NCBI RefSeq assembly: GCF_900113905.1
Contig: NZ_FORC01000004.1
Location: forward strand, 523,209 to 587,208
From: Phytopseudomonas argentinensis
GTDB taxonomy: Bacteria; Pseudomonadota; Gammaproteobacteria; Pseudomonadales; Pseudomonadaceae
Direction of reading: 5' to 3'
Length of the DNA: 64,000 nucleotides
Under the pieces are notes generated by a model, which worked only from the letters and a program-made list of their open reading frames with translations, had not been told where the DNA came from and did no database searches. A program made the position numbers and the translations under genes. Below are positions 24,512-32,980 of this stretch, in pieces (position 1 is the stretch's first letter; the number at the start of each line of letters is the position of its first letter).

Positions 24512-25381
24512 ATGCAACTCATCGACATCGGCGTCAATCTGACCCATGCAAGCTTCGACGAGCAGCGCCCGGCATTGCTCGAACGCGCCTTTAGCGCAGG
24601 CGTTTGCCAGCTGGTGTTGACCGGCACCAGCCTGGCCGAAAGCGATCACGCCCTGAGCCTGTGCCAGCAATTGGACCCGCAGGGTGACCGACTTTTCAGC
24701 ACGGCCGGCGTGCACCCGCATGACGCCAGAAACTGGAACAGTGACGACACCCGGCGCCTGCGTGCCATCCTTGCCGAGCCCCCGGTGAAGGCAGTAGGCG
24801 AGTGTGGCCTGGACTTCAACCGCGACTTCTCACCACGCCCGCTGCAGGAAAAGGCCCTGGAAGAGCAGTTGAGCCTGGCGGCCGACCTGCAGTTGCCGGT
24901 GTTCCTGCACGAGCGCGATGCACACCCGCGCTTCGTGCAGATCCTGCGGGATTACCGTGATCGCCTGCCGGCAGCGGTGGTGCACTGTTTCACCGGCGAG
25001 CAACGGGCATTGTTCGACTACCTGGATCTGGATCTGCATATCGGCATCACCGGCTGGATCTGCGATGAACGTCGTGGCGCGCACTTGCACCCACTGGTCC
25101 GGGATATTCCGGCTGGCCGCTTGATGCTGGAAAGCGACGCGCCTTATCTACTGCCACGCACCTTGCGGCCAAAACCGAAGAACGGACGCAACGAACCCGC
25201 TTTCCTACCGCACGTGCTGCGCGAGGTTGCCCTGCACCGCCAGGAGTCGCCGGAACAGGTGGCCAGGCAAAGCACTGCATGTGCCCGGGCATTCTTTGAC
25301 CTGCCGGCCATCGCCGAGCCGAGCGACGAGGACCAGGAAAATGCACGCGAGTCCTCAAGCCAGGCTGATCGACGCCGTTAA
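24512..25381 (+). CDS. TatD-family metal-dependent hydrolase / DNase
   Basis: 289 aa from ATG 24512. TIM-barrel TatD signature: metal-binding start LIDIGVNLTH (Asp instead of the usual HxH in this subfamily), GVHPHD, AVGECGLDFNRD, VFLHERDA, VHCFTG and LESDAPYLLPR. TatD enzymes degrade DNA 3' to 5' and take part in DNA repair and turnover. The last 25 residues are acidic and polar and probably disordered. An AT-rich stretch (about 24420-24480) precedes it. Confidence 0.92.
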   Translation: MQLIDIGVNLTHASFDEQRPALLERAFSAGVCQLVLTGTSLAESDHALSLCQQLDPQGDRLFSTAGVHPHDARNWNSDDTRRLRAILAEPPVKAVGECGLDFNRDFSPRPLQEKALEEQLSLAADLQLPVFLHERDAHPRFVQILRDYRDRLPAAVVHCFTGEQRALFDYLDLDLHIGITGWICDERRGAHLHPLVRDIPAGRLMLESDAPYLLPRTLRPKPKNGRNEPAFLPHVLREVALHRQESPEQVARQSTACARAFFDLPAIAEPSDEDQENARESSSQADRRR

Positions 25382-25522
25382 CCTGTCTGCAACCGCGCTG
25401 CTTCGGAGCCAGGGTAGCCAACTCGTCGACTGCCTTTGACTCATATCAAGGGATGGTCACTTTGCCCGTGAAAGAATAATGGCGCCTTGCCAGCATTCCA
25501 TTCATGTCGAGAGCAAAAAAAC

Positions 25523-27007
25523 ATGCCCGTCTGGATTCGCGATATATCTCTGAAACACAAGTTCTGGGCGGTGAACGCCGTCGCCTTCGTCACCACCCTG
25601 CTGCTCGTGCTGTTCGCCATGCTTCAGGAGCAGGACACCTTTGCCGAGGCGGCCCGCGCCGATGTCCAGAAACACGCGCAGCTGGTCGCTGCCTGGCCAG
25701 CCGCCCAGGCACTGCCTGCCAGCGCCGGCTTGATCGCCTTCAAGCCCGGGGAAACGCCCAGGCTGCCCGGCGATGCCGATGCCGCAGCGCTGAGCAACGG
25801 GCGCGGCTGGGTCGCGCTCGAACACGACGGTCTGTTTGGCAGCGATCCGCTGCTCGGCGCGCAGATCGTCGAGCGCGCTGCCGACCAGCGCGTCGCCGTA
25901 CTCGCCGTCGGCCGCAGTCTGGCCCAGGTATTCACCGAGCGGGCTGGCAGCTATGCCCTGGCGGTCGCCGTGCTGATGCTGGTCCTGCTCGCCGCCTCGC
26001 AACTGCTGATCCGCTTCCTGCTCACCCACCTCAACACCTTGAAGGACGTCATGTTGCATGTCGAGAAGCACGGCGACCTGTCGGCCCGCGTGCCTCTGCA
26101 GAGCCGCGATGAGGTCGGCCAGATGGCCAGCGCTTTCAATGCCATGCAGGACGGTTATCAGCGGGTGGTCGGCGCCGTCATCCAGGCCGCTTCTCGGCTC
26201 GACGAGGGCACGGCGCGTCTGGCGCAAAGCATGAAGGACGTTCGCCAGGGCATGCTCGGCCAGCAGAGTGAGACGGATCAGGCCGCCACCGCGATCAACG
26301 AGATGTCCACCACCGTTCACCATATCGCCGAGCATGCCGCCAGCACACGCGACCAGTCGCAGACTGCCGACCAGTTGGCCGGGGCCGGACGAAGCGTGGT
26401 CACGCGCGTCGTCGACTCCATCACCGGGCTTTCCAGTGGGGTGCAACAGACAGCGACCATGATCGAGCAGGTGGCAGCCGACAGCCAGAAAATCAGCAGC
26501 GTGGTGAACGTCATCCACGGCATTGCCGAACAGACCAACCTGCTGGCCCTCAATGCGGCCATCGAGGCGGCGCGGGCCGGCGAGATGGGCCGCGGTTTCG
26601 CCGTGGTGGCCGATGAAGTGCGCAACCTGGCCAAACGGGTGCAGGACTCCACCGACGAGATCACCAGCATGATCGGTACGTTGCAGGCGGGCACCCGTGA
26701 TGCGGTGGAGTTCATGCAGGAAAGCACGCTAAAGGCCGACGATTGCGTGCGCGCCGCCCACGAGGCCGGCGATGCGCTGGCGGCGATCACCGGCGCGGTG
26801 GCGCAGATGCGCGAGAGCAATACGCAGATCGCCGTCGCGGCGCAGCAGCAGAGCCAGGTAGCCGAGGAAATGACCCGTTCGGTGATCGGCATCCGCGACG
26901 TTACCGAGCAGACCGTCCAGCAGACAGTGGCGTCGGCTACCACCAGCAGCCAGTTGGCAGAGCTGGCCGGTGAGTTGTCGAAAGCCATCCGCCAGCTCAA
27001 ACCCTGA
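25523..27007 (+). CDS. Methyl-accepting chemotaxis protein
   Basis: 494 aa. TM1 about 10-30, a short periplasmic domain (about 31-145), TM2 about 148-170, a HAMP region, then a long signalling coiled coil. The highly conserved hairpin tip EQTNLLALNAAIEAARAGE is present and the signalling domain is complete. The periplasmic domain is small and not recognised, so the ligand is unknown. In P. aeruginosa a chemoreceptor (PA2867) occupies the same place. A start at 25487 is less likely. Confidence 0.92.
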   Translation: MPVWIRDISLKHKFWAVNAVAFVTTLLLVLFAMLQEQDTFAEAARADVQKHAQLVAAWPAAQALPASAGLIAFKPGETPRLPGDADAAALSNGRGWVALEHDGLFGSDPLLGAQIVERAADQRVAVLAVGRSLAQVFTERAGSYALAVAVLMLVLLAASQLLIRFLLTHLNTLKDVMLHVEKHGDLSARVPLQSRDEVGQMASAFNAMQDGYQRVVGAVIQAASRLDEGTARLAQSMKDVRQGMLGQQSETDQAATAINEMSTTVHHIAEHAASTRDQSQTADQLAGAGRSVVTRVVDSITGLSSGVQQTATMIEQVAADSQKISSVVNVIHGIAEQTNLLALNAAIEAARAGEMGRGFAVVADEVRNLAKRVQDSTDEITSMIGTLQAGTRDAVEFMQESTLKADDCVRAAHEAGDALAAITGAVAQMRESNTQIAVAAQQQSQVAEEMTRSVIGIRDVTEQTVQQTVASATTSSQLAELAGELSKAIRQLKP

Positions 27008-27036
27008 GGCCTGCCAGCCTGGTCAGATAGTAGAAA

Positions 27037-27055
27037 CCCTATCTGCGGTATAGGG
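27037..27055 (+). terminator. Weak hairpin after the chemoreceptor gene
   Basis: CCCTAT (27037-27042) pairs with ATAGGG (27050-27055) about 30 bases after the stop codon; no clear U-run. Confidence 0.3.
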
Positions 27056-27120
27056 CGGTTCAATTCGCCGCAGCGCAGCGTGCGCCATAGACTGGCTCCA
27101 TCTGATGCAGGAGACCGTCC

Positions 27121-27339
27121 ATGAGCACGCAAGCCGCCACCCTCGCCCACCACAACGAAACGCTCGACCTGCCGATGCTGGCCATCGCCATGCCCCTGCT
27201 CCTGGTATCTCTGGTTCTCGCGGGCAGCGGTTCTGGCGCCCTGGCCCTGGTGCTGTCAGGCCTGGGCGCGATTGCCGCCTACGCTTTGGCGCGACAGGCG
27301 CTGCTGGGCAGCGATCAGTCGAAAACCGTTACCGTCTGA
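27121..27339 (+). CDS. Small two-helix membrane protein
   Basis: 72 aa. Two hydrophobic segments (about 18-36 and 38-55) between polar ends; no family recognised. AGGAG seven bases before the ATG is a strong ribosome site and supports expression. Its last 25 bases overlap, on the opposite strand, the end of the thioesterase gene, so the two convergent transcripts share their 3' ends. Function unknown. Confidence 0.65.
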   Translation: MSTQAATLAHHNETLDLPMLAIAMPLLLVSLVLAGSGSGALALVLSGLGAIAAYALARQALLGSDQSKTVTV

Positions 27340-28112
27340 CGGCTGATGGCCAGCAACTGGCCTTCGGCACTCCACAGGGCCGCGGCCACGTGCCCATAGC
27401 CATCCCGGGCGTGTTCGATCTCGGCGCGGTACAGGCACCACTGCTCGGATGAAATCTTGCCCAGCGGCTGGATAAATTCGATGGTCCAGGTCAGCGAACT
27501 GCCGGGTGCTGGCTTGTCGAGCAGCGATAGCACTGCCGGCGGCCAGGCATCGACCAGACCAAGCAGGTGCGCTTCATCGAGGATTTCGACGCGCTGCTGG
27601 TCGCGAAAACGCACCCAGCCGCCCATCTCCCGTGACGGGTTACCGCTGAATGGCAGGCCGCCCAGGCCCCAGCGCAGCACCAGATGACGGGTGAATTCCG
27701 GGGTAACCTGGGGGATGTAGGGTAACTCCTGGCTTTGCTCGGGCGCCTTTATCACGGGTGCCGGCAGCGCCGGCACGCTGATCGAGGAGCTGCGCGGCGT
27801 ACCGAAACTGCCCTGTATCAACGCCACCACCTGGCCATTCTGCACGGCACGCCCCAGCACCTGGCTGACCGACGAGCCCGCACGCAACACCTCGGCCTCG
27901 AAGCTGGTGGCGATCCCCGGCGTCACCGGCGCGACGAAGGTGATCGCCAACGACCGCGGTTGGCGGTCAGCCGGTACCTTGCCGCGCATCACGGCATAGA
28001 TCAACGCCGCCACCACGCCGCCGAAGCTGGCACGGCCCTGGCCCCAGTCAGGCGGAATCGACAGCGCCTCGGGTGTGCGCTGCACCTGCTCCAGTAGCTC
28101 GAAGAAATCCAT
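27315..28112 (-). CDS. Acyl-CoA thioesterase family protein (TesB-like double hotdog)
   Basis: 265 aa from ATG 28112 with GGAGG upstream. Two hotdog halves: FGGVVAALIYAVM near residue 30 resembles the GG..A helix of TesB, and a second half covers about 150-262. TesB-like enzymes hydrolyse acyl-CoA esters. Substrate chain length cannot be told by eye. It is a single gene with its own promoter region, upstream of and codirectional with the CHAD gene in the leftward direction. Confidence 0.82.
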   Translation of the reverse strand: MDFFELLEQVQRTPEALSIPPDWGQGRASFGGVVAALIYAVMRGKVPADRQPRSLAITFVAPVTPGIATSFEAEVLRAGSSVSQVLGRAVQNGQVVALIQGSFGTPRSSSISVPALPAPVIKAPEQSQELPYIPQVTPEFTRHLVLRWGLGGLPFSGNPSREMGGWVRFRDQQRVEILDEAHLLGLVDAWPPAVLSLLDKPAPGSSLTWTIEFIQPLGKISSEQWCLYRAEIEHARDGYGHVAAALWSAEGQLLAISRQTVTVFD

Positions 28113-28189
28113 GCTCACCTCCCTTGTCATCGTATGGATGGTAAGAGACGAGCCGCGCTACTGCGAGCCCGGCGCATGCGGCAGATCGG

Positions 28190-28960
28190 TCATTGTCGGG
28201 GCTCGAGCGCTGCCAGCAGGCGTGCCTGGATGGCCTGCGCCGAGCACTCGGCGGCCTGCATCGAATCGCGCCAGGCGGGGATGAAGCCGCGCAGATCGGG
28301 CTCGCGCTCGGCGGTCGCCAGCCACTGCAGGTGGTCGTGCCAATCACCGAGCACCGCCTGACCTTTCTTGAGCAGCTTCAATTGCGCAGCCGACAGCGCT
28401 GAAAGCTGCGGATAAGCCTCGGCTGTGTAACGCACACGCTTGATCAGCAGGCGCACGCGGTGGCGATCATGCTCGGCATCGCCCAGGGCCTCGACCAGCT
28501 TGGCAAGCTGCTTGCGCAGGTAGCGTCGGACCTTCTTGTGCAAATCCTCGAGTTCACCACTCGCCTGCTGGGCAGCCAGCTCCCGAGGCCACTCGTCGAG
28601 GGCGCGGAACAGGGCAGGCAACGCGCGGCTATTCAGCACCAGTGCATCACCCTTGCGGCGCTGCGCCAGGCGTCGCTGCGCGGCGGCATGCTCACCGCCG
28701 GCGCGCAAGGTGCCGATCAGCACCTCCAGGTCCCGCAATGGACCTGTCAGGCGCCCGAGCTCGGCTGCTCGGTTCTGCAACGGATCACTCCCGGCAGCGC
28801 CCTTGAGCGGCTTGAGCAGGCTCCGCAAACGGCGCAGACAGACCCGCAGATCATGCAGCGCCTCGTCATCGGTCTGCGCCTGCAGACGCTCGCGGCAAGC
28901 ATAGAGCGCAACCTCCAGGCGCAGCACTTCGCTGCGCAACGTACCGACAAAACCACTCAT
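28190..28960 (-). CDS. CHAD-domain protein
   Basis: 256 aa. Alpha-helical CHAD domain with the conserved histidine/arginine pattern: ALHDLRVCLRRLRSLLKPL near residue 40 and HRVRLLIKRVRYTAEAY near residue 175. CHAD proteins bind polyphosphate through such basic residues. There is no attached CYTH triphosphatase domain. The ATG at 28960, with GGAG seven bases upstream, is preferred to the GTG one codon before it. Probably at the end of the MoxR-DUF58-TgpA transcript (22-base gap). Confidence 0.88.
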   Translation of the reverse strand: MSGFVGTLRSEVLRLEVALYACRERLQAQTDDEALHDLRVCLRRLRSLLKPLKGAAGSDPLQNRAAELGRLTGPLRDLEVLIGTLRAGGEHAAAQRRLAQRRKGDALVLNSRALPALFRALDEWPRELAAQQASGELEDLHKKVRRYLRKQLAKLVEALGDAEHDRHRVRLLIKRVRYTAEAYPQLSALSAAQLKLLKKGQAVLGDWHDHLQWLATAEREPDLRGFIPAWRDSMQAAECSAQAIQARLLAALEPRQ

Positions 28961-28982
28961 CACGGAACTCCTGAATAACCGT

Positions 28983-30977
28983 TCAAGGGGATCGGCTCCA
29001 GCGCCAGGGCAATTGGCGGCGCAGCGCGTTCAGCTGTTGGAGCAGCGCCCGGGGGGAAATGTTCTGCCCCGCGTAACGCTGCGTTTCGAAGGCCTGCACG
29101 AAGGCCAGAATGGTCTGTGCCTGGGCGGGCAATGCTTCGCCAGCGCGCTGGGCGAAGGCCCGTGGCCCCTCCCCAGCATGGCGTCGCACGCCATGCTGGG
29201 CCAACAGCTGCTCGAAACGTTGAAAGAGGCGCAGCAAGGGGTCGCGCTCGACCCGCCATGGTTTGAACAGCCACAGCGACAGCAGGCCAAGCAATAACCC
29301 GCCACCGCCCACCAGCGCGAGGATCAGCCGCCCTGCGTCGACCTGGCCGAACCAGCGCTGCAACAGCTCGAACTGCTGGGCGCCCTGGTAGCCCAGCACC
29401 CAGCGCTGCCAACCGTAATTGAGGTCGTCCCAGGCCAGACGCAGCTCGTTGAGCCAGGTCAGATTGCGATAGCGCAACGGTGAAAAGGGCGAGTCGGCAA
29501 GAAAACTCTGCTCACCTGCCAGTGCTTGTTCGAGCCCTTGCTCGATACGCTCGGGGGCGACCTGAAAGGTCGGATCCACGCTCGTCCAGCCCTTGCCCGG
29601 CTGCCAATACTCGACCCAGGCATGGGCGTCGAACTGACGAACCTGCACGTAGCTGCCATTGCCACTGAGTTCGCCGCCCTGGTAGCCGGCCACCACGCGA
29701 CTGGGGATGCCGGCCGCGCGCAGCACGAAGGTCATGGCGCCGGCGTAGTGGGCGCAAAAGCCGCTGCGGGTATCGAACAGGAACTGGTCGATGGAGTCGT
29801 CACCCAAGGGGGTCGGCGTCAGGGTATAGACGTAGGGCTGGTGATTGAAATGGCTGAGCAGCGCCTCGACCAACTGCTCATCCTGCGGATACCGGCTGCG
29901 CAGTTCCTGGGCCCAGGCGCGGCTGCGCGCATCGCCCTCACGGGGCAGGCGCAGCAATGCCTGCATCCTGTCGGGCGGCGCCTGCGGCTCGCGTAGCGCG
30001 TCAGGCCAGGAGCTGACGTCGTAAAGCAGCGCTCGATCCACCGGGCGATTGCGCTGCAGACGGAAATCACCCATTTGCCGCGTGCCCTGCAAGTCGATGC
30101 GGGCGACGTCGAGGGCGAACAGCCATGGCCGCGTGGTCGGCTGCATCACCACACTGTAATGCAGCGCCTCGCCGCGCGGTTGCCATTGCGGCGCCGGCGA
30201 AAACTGCTCACCCGCCGATTGCGACCAGCGCCGGCCATCGAAATGATCGAGCGTCAGCGCTCGCCAGTACAGCTCGTTGCGTGCCGGCACCCGGCCCTCG
30301 AAACTGGCGCGAAAGGCCAGCTCGCTGGAACGGGTCAGCTCGGCGATATCGCCGGGCGCCATGCTATCGGCTAGCCCGGTGACCGCGCCGCGTTCGTTGG
30401 GCACCGGCAACGACCACAGTGGCCCGAGGCGCGGGAAGAACAGGAACAGCAGGAGCATCAGCGGCAGCGCCTGCAGTAGCAGGCTGGCCGACAGACGCAG
30501 CGTGCGCCAGGGCCGGGTCGCCGTGCCGCTCTGCTGCAAGCCGATCAACGCGGCGAGCAAGGCACACACCGGCAACAGGCTGAAAATCGCCACGAGCATG
30601 CCGTCATCGAACAGATAGGCGGTGACAACCACGAAGAAGCCAAGAAAGATCACCACCAGCGCGTCGCGGCGAGTACGCATTTCCAGCAACTTGAGGGTGA
30701 ACGCTGCCACCAGCAGCACCACCCCGCCATCCAGCCCGACCAGGGTGCCGCGGGACAGAAACACCCCAGCCGCCGCCAGAGCGATCAACCCGATGCGCAC
30801 GACGAGGCTGGGGTAGCCGGCACGCATGCGCAAGATCTGGACGCGCCACAGCGCACAGCCCAGCCACAGGCCAATCACCCACCCCGGCAGGTGAGAGACG
30901 TGCGGCAGAATCACCAGTGCCTGGGCGACCAGTAGCCAGGTCAGGCTGATGCGCGGGATACCCGCGACGGTGCTCAT
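28983..30977 (-). CDS. tgpA: TgpA, membrane transglutaminase-like protein
   Basis: 664 aa. Five to six N-terminal membrane helices (DUF3488, about 1-180), a periplasmic transglutaminase-like domain (about 190-530) with an intact triad context: Cys in SGFCAHYAG, His in FDAHAWVEYW, Asp in SVDPTF; then one membrane helix and a cytoplasmic tail (DUF4129-like). P. aeruginosa TgpA (PA2873) was reported essential, with a suspected cell-wall role. The start overlaps the DUF58 stop by four bases (ATGA). Confidence 0.92.
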   Translation of the reverse strand: MSTVAGIPRISLTWLLVAQALVILPHVSHLPGWVIGLWLGCALWRVQILRMRAGYPSLVVRIGLIALAAAGVFLSRGTLVGLDGGVVLLVAAFTLKLLEMRTRRDALVVIFLGFFVVVTAYLFDDGMLVAIFSLLPVCALLAALIGLQQSGTATRPWRTLRLSASLLLQALPLMLLLFLFFPRLGPLWSLPVPNERGAVTGLADSMAPGDIAELTRSSELAFRASFEGRVPARNELYWRALTLDHFDGRRWSQSAGEQFSPAPQWQPRGEALHYSVVMQPTTRPWLFALDVARIDLQGTRQMGDFRLQRNRPVDRALLYDVSSWPDALREPQAPPDRMQALLRLPREGDARSRAWAQELRSRYPQDEQLVEALLSHFNHQPYVYTLTPTPLGDDSIDQFLFDTRSGFCAHYAGAMTFVLRAAGIPSRVVAGYQGGELSGNGSYVQVRQFDAHAWVEYWQPGKGWTSVDPTFQVAPERIEQGLEQALAGEQSFLADSPFSPLRYRNLTWLNELRLAWDDLNYGWQRWVLGYQGAQQFELLQRWFGQVDAGRLILALVGGGGLLLGLLSLWLFKPWRVERDPLLRLFQRFEQLLAQHGVRRHAGEGPRAFAQRAGEALPAQAQTILAFVQAFETQRYAGQNISPRALLQQLNALRRQLPWRWSRSP

Positions 30978-31930
30978 GCACCACCGCCATGCAGCGCCAG
31001 CGCACGCAGGCACTGCTCGCGGTGGCGCTCACCGATGGCCACCGGCAGCGACTCGTTCGGCAGCTGCAGGGCGAACGGCTGCTGACGTTCGGAGAGCACC
31101 AGCACCCAGTGGCAGAGCAGCGACAGCCGACTTTCCCGATCGCCGCTGAGCACGTCGAAATCCAGCAGCAGGTCACGGCCCGTCTGAGCGGCAAAGTCCT
31201 TGACCAGCAGACCCTGGCCTCGCGAATAGGCCTTCCAGTGCAGGCGCCGGCGCGAATCCCCCGGCTGGTAGGTTCGCAGCCCCTGGAAGTCATCGCTGCC
31301 CCGCCCCTGGCTGATCAGCCCCGCCTGCTCGTCGTCCTCGCTGCCGCCGCGCGCCAGCGGCAGCTCGCCCTCCAGTGGCCGCGGGTAGACCAACACCGCC
31401 TGATCGAGATCGACATGGCTCCAGGCGACCAGCAACCCCAGGGGAAAGCGGCTCTCCACCCGCAGGCGCCCGGGGTGAAGCCAACCGCGGCGCTCGGTTT
31501 GCAGGCCCAGCTCGCACTCCACAGAGCCTTGCGCGGCAACATCCTGCTGCTGCAGGTCGGCCGGTGGCCAACCCAGCGCGATGGCCTCGTGGGCCCGGCT
31601 GCGACTTTCCAGGCGCACCCGCAGGCGCGCCGCTTCGCCGGCGAACACTGCGCCGACGCTACCGGCATGCAGCACCAGCCCGGCCAGGTTGCGGTAGGTG
31701 TGCAGGATGGTCACCACGAAGACCGAGCCAAGCAGGAAGGTCAGCCCGTAGGCCAGGCTGTTCTGGTAGTTGATGGCGGCGAGCAACATCACCAGCAAGG
31801 CGAACAGAAACGCCACGCCCACCCGGGTCGGCAGGATGAAGATCCGCCGCTGGTTGAGCTGAACGCTGGAGGCCGCCGGAATCCGCCTGGCCAACCAGCG
31901 ATTCCAGTGTTGCCTGAAAGCACCGGTCAA
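30974..31930 (-). CDS. DUF58 protein, partner of MoxR and TgpA
   Basis: 318 aa if started at TTG 31930, which overlaps the MoxR stop and has GAGGTG eight bases upstream; a GTG at 31957 is the alternative. Two N-terminal membrane helices (about 30-70) and the DUF58 core DFQGLRTYQPGDSRRRLHWKAYSRGQGLLVKDF. DUF58 proteins accompany MoxR ATPases, probably as vWA-like adaptor targets. The middle gene of a three-gene MoxR-DUF58-transglutaminase operon with all junctions overlapping. Confidence 0.88.
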   Translation of the reverse strand: MTGAFRQHWNRWLARRIPAASSVQLNQRRIFILPTRVGVAFLFALLVMLLAAINYQNSLAYGLTFLLGSVFVVTILHTYRNLAGLVLHAGSVGAVFAGEAARLRVRLESRSRAHEAIALGWPPADLQQQDVAAQGSVECELGLQTERRGWLHPGRLRVESRFPLGLLVAWSHVDLDQAVLVYPRPLEGELPLARGGSEDDEQAGLISQGRGSDDFQGLRTYQPGDSRRRLHWKAYSRGQGLLVKDFAAQTGRDLLLDFDVLSGDRESRLSLLCHWVLVLSERQQPFALQLPNESLPVAIGERHREQCLRALALHGGGA

Positions 31931-32844
31931 AGTACCGGCACCTCGCGCAGCAGCCACTGCACCAGGGCGCCACCGCCGTGGCCGGCAGGGTCTGCCTGAT
32001 CACGCAAGCGGTGCCCGGCCACTGACGGCAGGACGGCCTGCACGTCCTCGGGGATGACGTAGTCACGCTCGGCCAGCAGCGCCCAGGCGCGCGCTGCCGC
32101 CAGCAGCGCCAGGCTGCCGCGCGGCGACAGGCCCCAGGAGAACTGCGGCTGGGTACGTGTGGCTTCGACCAGGCGCAGCACGTAATCGACCAGCGCATCG
32201 CTGACGCGCACCTTGGGCACTTCGGCCTGCAGCTTCGCCAGTTCGGCGTGATTGAGTACCGCGTCCAGTGTCGGCAGTACCGAGCGGCGAGGCTCACCCA
32301 GCAGCAAGGCTTTCTCCGCCGCGCGGGCCGGATAGCCGAGCGACAGGCGCATCAGGAAGCGATCAAGCTGAGATTCGGGCAGCGCAAAGGTGCCGCTTTG
32401 GGTGATCGGGTTCTGGGTGGCGATGACGAAAAAGGGATCCGGCAATGGCCGGGTCGCGCCCTCGATGGTGACCTGGCCCTCCTCCATGGCCTCGAGCAAG
32501 GCACTCTGGCTTTTCGGCGTGGCGCGGTTGATCTCGTCCGCCAGCACCAGCTCGGCGAATACCGGGCCGGGGTGGAACAGGAACTGCCCGCTGTCCTTGT
32601 CGAATACCGAAGTGCCGAGAATATCGCCCGGCAGCAGGTCGGAAGTGAACTGGATGCGCTGGAAGCTCAGCCCCAGCACCTTGGCCAGGGCGTGGCTGAG
32701 GGTGGTCTTGCCCATGCCGGGCAGATCCTCGATCAACAGATGACCGCGGGCCAGCAGACAGGTCAGGGCCAGGCGCACCTGCGCCTCCTTGCCGAGCAGC
32801 ACCTGGTTGATGGTATCCAGGCAGGCGTCCAGTTTCGTGTGCAT
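31927..32844 (-). CDS. MoxR-type AAA+ ATPase
   Basis: 305 aa. Walker A DLPGMGKTTL near residue 43, Walker B LVLADEINRATPKSQSALLEAMEE, sensor 1 FVIATQNPIT and a C-terminal lid. GAGGAG before ATG 32844 marks the start. MoxR ATPases act as chaperone-like remodelers of membrane-associated complexes. First gene of the operon with DUF58 and TgpA. Its likely job is to control the DUF58/TgpA complex (inference from context). Confidence 0.92.
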   Translation of the reverse strand: MHTKLDACLDTINQVLLGKEAQVRLALTCLLARGHLLIEDLPGMGKTTLSHALAKVLGLSFQRIQFTSDLLPGDILGTSVFDKDSGQFLFHPGPVFAELVLADEINRATPKSQSALLEAMEEGQVTIEGATRPLPDPFFVIATQNPITQSGTFALPESQLDRFLMRLSLGYPARAAEKALLLGEPRRSVLPTLDAVLNHAELAKLQAEVPKVRVSDALVDYVLRLVEATRTQPQFSWGLSPRGSLALLAAARAWALLAERDYVIPEDVQAVLPSVAGHRLRDQADPAGHGGGALVQWLLREVPVL

Positions 32845-32980
32845 CGTCCACTCCTCATGCAAGTGGCTCGATGCTACTGACCTGATCGCAGCGGGCAAAG
32901 CGTTACGTAATGTTTGCTGACGAAACTGTGCCTGGCGCCGGGGCCCTGGGAAAGAATTGCGATCGGCTCGTCAGTTTTCG

